The position numbers and the translations under genes are program-made. The notes under the pieces were generated by a model. The model was not told where the DNA came from and searched no databases. It saw only the letters and a list, made by a program, of their open reading frames with translations. A stretch of 64,000 bases of DNA from Micromonosporaceae bacterium KJ-029 (GTDB taxonomy: Bacteria > Actinomycetota > Actinomycetes > Mycobacteriales > Micromonosporaceae): contig BIFP01000007.1 of NCBI GenBank assembly GCA_005402585.1, positions 186,001-250,000 on the forward strand, written 5' to 3'. Below, piece by piece: positions 59,052-64,000 of the stretch (positions within the stretch are counted from its first letter, which is position 1; each line of letters opens with the position of its first letter).

Positions 59052-60359
59052 GTGCCCCTGCGTCCGGAAACCGCCCGGCAGATCGACGCCATGGTGACTG
59101 AAGCGCAGTCCACCGGCCACGCTCCGTCGCTGATCGTCGGCGTGATCCGCGACGGCACGCTGGCGCACCTGGCCACCGCCGGCACGCACCCTCGACCCGA
59201 CGCCGACCTGCAGTACCGCATCGGCTCGATCAGCAAGACGATGACCGCGGTGCTGGTCATGCGGGAACGCGACGCCGGCCGGCTGGCGCTGGATGACCCG
59301 CTGCGGCGGCACCTGCCGGAGGTCAACGCGGCCGGCGCGGTGACCCTGCGCCAACTGCTCGGGCACGCCGGCGGCCTGCAACGCGAGCCCGACGGACCAT
59401 GGTGGGAACGCAGCGAGGGCGTCAACCTGGGCGCCCTGCTGGCCGGCTTCTCCGCCACGAAGATCGCGTACCCGCCGTACCGGGCCTTCCACTACTCGAA
59501 CCTCGCGTACGGGCTGCTCGGCGCGGTACTGGAACGAATCACCGGGACGCCCTGGGCGCAGCTGCTGCAGGAGCGGATCCTCGCGCCGCTGGGACTGCAC
59601 CGCACCACGTACGCGGCCACCGAGCCGTTCGCCCGCGGCTACGTGGTGCACCCGTGGTACGACACGCTGCGGGAGGAGCCGCGTACGGACACCCGCGCCA
59701 TGGCCCCGGCCGGGCAGCTGTGGTCCACCGTCGCCGACCTCGCCCGCTGGGCGGCCTTCCTCGCCGATCCCGACCCGGCCGTACTCGCGCCGGGCACCCT
59801 CGACGAGATGTGCGCCCCGGTGGTCATCGGCGACCCGGACTCCTGGCGCGGCGGGTACGGCCTCGGGATACAACTGACCCGCGACGGCGACCGGGTGTAC
59901 GCCGGGCACGGCGGCTCGATGCCCGGCTACGTCGCCGTCCTGGCCGTGCACCGCCGCAGCCGCACCGGCATCGTCGGCTTCGCCAACTCGTACGGCTTCC
60001 GCACCGGCGGCATCGGGGAACTCGGCCAACGGGTGCTGACCCACGTGCTGGGCGCCGAGCCCGCGCCGGCCCGCCCCTGGCAGCCGGCCGACGCCCCGCC
60101 CCCGGCCGACCTGGCCGCGTTGACCGGTCGCTGGTGGTGGATGGGCTTCCCGCTCGACGTCACCTGGGACCACGCCACCGGCGAGCTGGTCGGGACGCTG
60201 CGCGGCGAGCGGATCACCCGGTACGCCCCGGACGGCCCCGACCGCTGGCGCGGGCGCGGCGGCCCGGAGGACGGCGAGGTGCTGGCCGTACTGCGCGACG
60301 ACGCGGGCCGTCCGGTCGCCCTGGACATCGCCACCTTCGTCTTCACCCGTACGCCCTGA
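59052..60359 (+). CDS. Serine beta-lactamase-like hydrolase (class C/esterase group)
   Basis: 435 residues from a GTG with GGGAG six bases upstream; an ATG 14 codons earlier (59010) is possible. The fold motifs are SxxK at residues 59-62 (GSISKTMTA), YSN in FHYSNLAYGLL as the Tyr-x-Asn, and HGGS in YAGHGGSMPGY in place of KTG. This set is typical of EstB/DD-peptidase/ClbP-like enzymes of the beta-lactamase family. A C-terminal domain of about 100 residues (LTGRWWWMGFPLDVTWDH) is lipocalin-like. No signal peptide is seen; the substrate is unknown. Confidence 0.87.
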   Translation: MPLRPETARQIDAMVTEAQSTGHAPSLIVGVIRDGTLAHLATAGTHPRPDADLQYRIGSISKTMTAVLVMRERDAGRLALDDPLRRHLPEVNAAGAVTLRQLLGHAGGLQREPDGPWWERSEGVNLGALLAGFSATKIAYPPYRAFHYSNLAYGLLGAVLERITGTPWAQLLQERILAPLGLHRTTYAATEPFARGYVVHPWYDTLREEPRTDTRAMAPAGQLWSTVADLARWAAFLADPDPAVLAPGTLDEMCAPVVIGDPDSWRGGYGLGIQLTRDGDRVYAGHGGSMPGYVAVLAVHRRSRTGIVGFANSYGFRTGGIGELGQRVLTHVLGAEPAPARPWQPADAPPPADLAALTGRWWWMGFPLDVTWDHATGELVGTLRGERITRYAPDGPDRWRGRGGPEDGEVLAVLRDDAGRPVALDIATFVFTRTP

Positions 60360-60395
60360 GCCCCTGACCCGCCCACCCGCCGGGGCGGGCTTCGA

Positions 60396-61691
60396 TCACG
60401 GCGGGGTGGATCTGACCACGACCGCCGCCGGGACCGGTGGCGGCGCCTCCGGCCGGCGCCGGGACAGGCGGCGGACCGCGGTGTTCACCACGGCGATCAG
60501 CGGTACGGCGATGAGGGCGCCGAAGATGCCGTCGAGCACCACACCGGCGGTGACCGCCAGCACCACGGGCAGCGGGTGGAGGGCCACCGCTTTCCCCATG
60601 ATCCAGGGCTGGAGGACGTTGCCCTCCACCTGCTGCACCACGATCACCGCCCCGAGGATGAACAGCGCGGTGACCCAACCCCCGTCAACGAGGGCGACCA
60701 GGACCGCCACCGCGCCGGACAGCGTCGCACCGACGATCGGGATGAACGCGCTGAGAAACACCAGTGCGGCCAGCGCGAAGGCGAACGGCACGTCGAACAG
60801 CACCAGCGCGATGCCGATGCCCACCGCGTCGATGAACGCCACCAGCACGGTGGCCCGGACGTAGGCCACCAGGGTCCGCCAGGAGGCGCGGCCGGCGTCG
60901 TCGAGCCGCCAACGGGCGGCGGCCGGAAACATCCCGACGATGAACCGCCAGATCCGCTCCCCGTCGCGGAGGAAGAAGAACATGGCGAACAACACCAGCA
61001 GGGCGCCGGTGAACGCCTCGACCACGGTGCCGGCGGTGGAGATCGCGCCGCTGGTCAACGTCTGCGCGTGCTCGTTGATCCAGTTCTGCCCGGCCTCGAT
61101 GTACCGGTCGAGCTGCCCGTCGGAGAGGTTGAGCGGCCCCTCACGCAGCCATTCCTGGATCTGATCGATGCCGGCCGCGGCCTTGGCGCTGAGGTCGGGC
61201 AGACCTGCGATGAACTCGTTGACCACCAGCGTCAGCGTGCCGATCACGGCCGCCAGTCCACCGATCAGCACCACGGCGGTGGCCAGCGTACGGGGGAATC
61301 GGGCCCGCAACAGCCAGCCGACCGCCGGCGCCAGCAACGCGGCGAGCAGCAGCGCCACCAGCAACGGGACGACGACGATGCGGACCGTGCCCAGGAGGCG
61401 CAGCAACGCCCAGCCCACGATCCCGACGACGATGAGCCGCCACGACCAGGCGGCGGCGATCCGCAGCGCCCTCGGCACATCGGCGTCGTCGCGGCTCGTC
61501 GTCGACAGCCGCCCCTCGCCCGGCGGCCCGACGGGCTCGGGTTCTCGTACGGGCAAAAGCCGGTCCGCTTGTTCCGGATGGTCAGCCCGCCGCACGCGCT
61601 CCCGCTCGCGGGCCGCGCGCACCGACTCGCGCCCCGACTCGTATGCCTGGCGCAGCCGCTGTCGCAGGTGCTGGAACCGACTCAAGCGCAC
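60396..61691 (-). CDS. AI-2E family transporter (TqsA/PerM-like)
   Basis: 431 residues from the GTG at 61691. A charged cytosolic N-terminus of about 75 residues precedes eight predicted membrane helices. MFFFLRDGERIWRFI, LVAYVRATVLVAFIDAVGIG and AFIPIVGATLSGAVAVLVAL are conserved blocks of the AI-2E (formerly UPF0118) family. Members export quorum signals or exchange ions; the substrate is not determined here. It is convergent with the beta-lactamase-like gene, 36 bases apart. Confidence 0.87.
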   Translation of the reverse strand: MRLSRFQHLRQRLRQAYESGRESVRAARERERVRRADHPEQADRLLPVREPEPVGPPGEGRLSTTSRDDADVPRALRIAAAWSWRLIVVGIVGWALLRLLGTVRIVVVPLLVALLLAALLAPAVGWLLRARFPRTLATAVVLIGGLAAVIGTLTLVVNEFIAGLPDLSAKAAAGIDQIQEWLREGPLNLSDGQLDRYIEAGQNWINEHAQTLTSGAISTAGTVVEAFTGALLVLFAMFFFLRDGERIWRFIVGMFPAAARWRLDDAGRASWRTLVAYVRATVLVAFIDAVGIGIALVLFDVPFAFALAALVFLSAFIPIVGATLSGAVAVLVALVDGGWVTALFILGAVIVVQQVEGNVLQPWIMGKAVALHPLPVVLAVTAGVVLDGIFGALIAVPLIAVVNTAVRRLSRRRPEAPPPVPAAVVVRSTPP

Positions 61692-61747
61692 CCCCCGGGG
61701 TGGTAGGGAACAGCCCGTCCAACGGTAGCGGCCCGTCCCCGATGGAC

Positions 61748-62557
61748 TCACTCCGGTTCGGTGACGAAATCGATCAGGCGCTCCATCGCGTTGATCAGCG
61801 GCGTCTCCACCTCGGCGAAGGTGTTCACCCGGGACAGGATGCGTCGCCACATGTCGGCCGGCTCGGCCACGCCGAGCGCCGCGCAGACGCCCTCCTTCCA
61901 CGGCCGTCCCGGCGGCACCACCGGCCACGCCGCGATACCCAACGCCGCCGGCTTCACCGCCTGCCACACGTCGACGTACGGGTGCCCGGTCACGAGCACG
62001 TACGGCGAGTTCACCCGGGCCACGATCCGGCTCTCCTTGGAGCCGGGCACCAGGTGGTCGACCAGTACGCCGAGCCGCCGGTCGGGTCCGGGACGGAACG
62101 CACGCACCTCGGCGTCGAGGGCGTCGACGCCCTCCAGCGGCTCCACCACGACGCCCTCGATCCGCAGGTCGTCACCCCAGATCCGCTCGACCAGCGCGGC
62201 GTCGTGCACGCCCTCCACCCAGATCCGGCTGGCCCGGGCGACCCGGGCGCGTACCCCGTCCACCGCGATCGAGCCCGAGGCGGTACGGCGGCGGGCGGCC
62301 GGGACCGGTGCGCGGGCGGGACGGCGGAGAGTGACCGGGCGGCCGTCGAGCAGGAACGCCGCCGGCAGCAGCGGGAAGTTGCGCCGCCGGCCGTGCCGGT
62401 CCTCCAGCACGACCGCGCCGGAGTCGAACCCGACCACGGCGCCGCAGAAGCCCGAGTCGGCGTCCTCGACCACCAGATCCGGCTCGGCGTCGACCTCCGG
62501 GATCACCTTCCGCCGCCGCCAGTCCCCCGCCAACACGTCATCCGCGTACCGCCCCAT
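61748..62557 (-). CDS. DUF3097 protein
   Basis: 269 residues. The front MGRYADDVLAGDWRRRKV and the block IWVEGVHDAALVERIWGDDL are typical of DUF3097, an actinobacterial family with a Toprim-like region (EGVHDAALVE; PYVLVTGHPYVDVWQAVKP). Its function is unknown; the Toprim-like part hints at nucleic acid or nucleotide chemistry. TAGCGT is exactly 6 nt before the ATG, so it is leaderless. It is followed 56 bases on by the AI-2E gene on the opposite side of its start, both on the minus strand. Confidence 0.87.
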   Translation of the reverse strand: MGRYADDVLAGDWRRRKVIPEVDAEPDLVVEDADSGFCGAVVGFDSGAVVLEDRHGRRRNFPLLPAAFLLDGRPVTLRRPARAPVPAARRRTASGSIAVDGVRARVARASRIWVEGVHDAALVERIWGDDLRIEGVVVEPLEGVDALDAEVRAFRPGPDRRLGVLVDHLVPGSKESRIVARVNSPYVLVTGHPYVDVWQAVKPAALGIAAWPVVPPGRPWKEGVCAALGVAEPADMWRRILSRVNTFAEVETPLINAMERLIDFVTEPE

Positions 62558-62656
62558 CCCGCCACGCTAGTACCACGCCCACCCCAGAGCACCCCGCCCC
62601 GCCGACCACCCCCGCACTCCCCGCGGTCCCCGCCGCGACGGACACACCCGGAGCGG

Positions 62657-62727
62657 CGATCATGCACTTGTGGTGCCTCATAAAAGCCGCGAATATCGAC
62701 GAACCGCCCACCACTACCGCAAGATCG
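62657..62727. repeat. GATC-arm palindrome, member B
   Basis: CGATCATGCACTTGTGGTG and CACCACTACCGCAAGATCGG are imperfect inverted arms (about 14 of 19). The left arm is nearly that of member A. It lies between divergent genes. Confidence 0.65.
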
Positions 62728-62793
62728 GCACGGCGGGGAGGTGGGGGCGTGGCAGTCGAGACAGGGGCGGGCGTCAGCACGTACTCTTTCGGC

Positions 62794-63588
62794 ATGTCCA
62801 CCCCCGCTGCGGGTGCGGCCATCCTCGCGCCGCGCCGGTCGAGCCGGTTCGTTGCCTGGGTGCGCGCGTGGCGCGCCGGGCTGGTGCCCTTCGACGAGGT
62901 CTCCGACGCCGTCGCCGGCGACGAGGAGCACCTGGTCGCCGACGCGCCCGGTACCTGGACAGACGTGCCGCTGCGGGAGGCACTACCCACCCTGGCCAAG
63001 CTCTCGCCGGACGAGATCCGCCTGGTGCTCCCGGCCCCGGGCGACCCGCGCGGCCTGCCCGGCCCGGGTGACTTCGCCGGGGCCGCGCTGCTCGCCGGCG
63101 AGGCGGTCATCGCCGGCGGGCTGGGCCTGATCCCCGAGGTACGCGTACACACCTCGGGCTCCGGGGACACCTTCGAGACGGTGCTCTGGCGGGTCTACCC
63201 GCTGCCGGCGGACGCCCCGGCCGCCTCGCTCACCCTGCCCGGCGCCGCCGAGGCCGAGGCGGAACTGGCCGCCGCGCTGGCCGACACCACCGCCGCGCTC
63301 ACCCGGCTCGACGTGGCCCAGTGGCGCCCCGAACTGGCCGGCGCCCTGGAGGCGCTGCGCCGCCCCGACGGCACCACCGACCTGCCGCCCGGATTCGACC
63401 CGCGGGCCCGCCGGCTGTTCGCCCGCGCCGCCGTACTCGACCGGGTACTCGCCCTGGCCGGGCACGCGGCACCCGGCGGCGCGGTCAACAACTACGAGGC
63501 CCAGCAGCGCGACGCCGCCCTGCGCCCGCTCACCGCGGCCTGCCGGCAGGCCCTCGTCGCCGCCTGCAACGCCCCCCTCCGCCCCTGA
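62794..63588 (+). CDS. Actinomycete conserved protein, unknown
   Basis: 264 residues. Soluble, rich in Ala and Leu: SRFVAWVRAWRAGLVPFDEV, PGDFAGAALLAGEAVIAGGL, then a helical C-terminal half with a late GHAAPGGAVNNYEAQQRD. I do not recognise a family, though the GC-rich codon pattern is consistent throughout. TACTCT lies exactly 6 nt before the ATG (leaderless). Confidence 0.7.
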   Translation: MSTPAAGAAILAPRRSSRFVAWVRAWRAGLVPFDEVSDAVAGDEEHLVADAPGTWTDVPLREALPTLAKLSPDEIRLVLPAPGDPRGLPGPGDFAGAALLAGEAVIAGGLGLIPEVRVHTSGSGDTFETVLWRVYPLPADAPAASLTLPGAAEAEAELAAALADTTAALTRLDVAQWRPELAGALEALRRPDGTTDLPPGFDPRARRLFARAAVLDRVLALAGHAAPGGAVNNYEAQQRDAALRPLTAACRQALVAACNAPLRP

Positions 63589-63615
63589 CCCGCCAGCCCC
63601 AGCCCCAGCCCCAGC

Positions 63616-63684
63616 CGATCTTGCACTTTTGGTCGCCTGCGTGCCCGGCATGACCGGTGTCCGGCGACAGGAACTGCAAGATCG
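63616..63684. repeat. GATC-arm palindrome, member C
   Basis: CGATCTTGCACTTTTGGTCGCC and its partner GGCGACAGGAACTGCAAGATCG match in 17 of 22. It sits between convergent genes, preceded by CAGCCC repeats (63595-63615). Confidence 0.7.
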
Positions 63685-63718
63685 ACGGCGCGGGCGAGGG
63701 TAGGACGGCGCGGGGCGA

Positions 63719-64000
63719 CTATGGCGCGTAGGCGGCCAGGAAGACGTGGACGGCTTCGTCGGCCCAGCGGTGCAGTTCAGCGTCGTCGTACGACTCGCGG
63801 ACGGCGAACATCGCCTCGTTGAGCGGGATCGACAGGATGAGGTAGTTCAGGTGCTGCGCGGCGAGCAGCGGGTCCGGTGCGCGCAGCAGCCCCCGCTCGG
63901 TGAGCCGGGTGATGGCGGCGGCGAGCGTGGCGTGACCGCGTTCCGGGGCGGCGCGGTGCCAGGCCCGGGCCAGCTCGGGGAAGCGCCCCGCCTCACCGAT
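63719..64000 (-). CDS. TetR-family regulator, C-terminal part (cut by window edge)
   Basis: The last 93 codons are read from the window edge to TAG. ARAWHRAAPERGHATLAAAI, TRLTERGLLRAPDPLLAAQH and LNYLILSIPLNEAMFAVRES are the ligand-binding helices of a common TetR/AcrR branch. The DNA-binding part lies outside. It faces the unknown gene at 62.8 kb across a palindrome. Confidence 0.75.
   Translation of the reverse strand: MGEAGRFPELARAWHRAAPERGHATLAAAITRLTERGLLRAPDPLLAAQHLNYLILSIPLNEAMFAVRESYDDAELHRWADEAVHVFLAAYAP

Noticed and set aside
1..64000. tRNA, rRNA, prophage or biosynthetic gene cluster
   Set aside because: No cloverleaf, rRNA-like block, phage structural gene, polyketide or peptide synthetase domain was seen.

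Overview
The window is chromosomal DNA of a high-GC actinomycete, most likely Micromonospora or a close relative in the Micromonosporaceae. The signs are GC-rich third codon positions on both strands, a helix-turn-helix/DUF397 pair, a MurL epimerase, a SigE-type ECF sigma factor, many leaderless starts with a TAnnnT box about 6 nt upstream, and short palindromes in intergenic gaps of a kind I associate with Micromonospora. I see no rRNA, tRNA, CRISPR array, prophage or intact insertion sequence.

Layout. 1-1469: the end of an amidohydrolase and a self-inhibited Fic protein. 1.5-8.7 kb: a molybdenum hydroxylase locus. It has three overlapping subunit genes of the PaoABC/YagTSR type, a divergent XdhC-like chaperone and a MocA-like nucleotidyltransferase, with a sigma factor and its membrane partner lying between the last two. 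8.8-13.6 kb: a helix-turn-helix/DUF397 pair, a small DivIVA protein, a DinB-like protein, a DUF2283 protein, a truncated acetyltransferase and a NADAR protein, with some decayed DNA. 13.7-19.2 kb: an NmrA-like oxidoreductase, a sulfotransferase, an unusual family A DNA polymerase, and a PEP mutase-like enzyme divergent from an ArsR regulator. 19.2-19.9 kb: gene remnants and a perfect 42-nt palindrome.

19.9-29.7 kb: an amino-sugar uptake region. A five-gene operon (RpiR regulator, SIS protein, NgcE, NgcF, NgcG) is divergent from a GlcNAc-type kinase, and a second NgcEFG set follows. 29.8-36.2 kb: a membrane acyltransferase, methylmalonate-semialdehyde dehydrogenase with a class III transaminase, an unknown protein and a lipoprotein. 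36.2-43.4 kb: a secreted serine protease whose propeptide resembles that lipoprotein, a divergent murD2/murL pair that makes the D-glutamate of peptidoglycan by an unusual route, a PucR regulator and a TrmH-type methyltransferase. 43.5-49.4 kb: a secreted CBM2 esterase, a kptA-lysR operon divergent from a HAD-like gene, an unknown protein, and a hydrolase divergent from its likely TetR repressor.

49.4-50.2 kb: a repeat-rich, decayed segment leading to a lone DUF397 gene. 50.4-53.9 kb: a membrane protein, then a regulator-ABC transporter operon behind a clear palindromic operator. 53.9-64.0 kb: a bifunctional penicillin-binding protein, a membrane protein, an NfeD/SPFH pair, a serine beta-lactamase-like hydrolase, an AI-2E family protein, DUF3097, an unknown protein and the 3' end of a TetR gene cut by the window edge.
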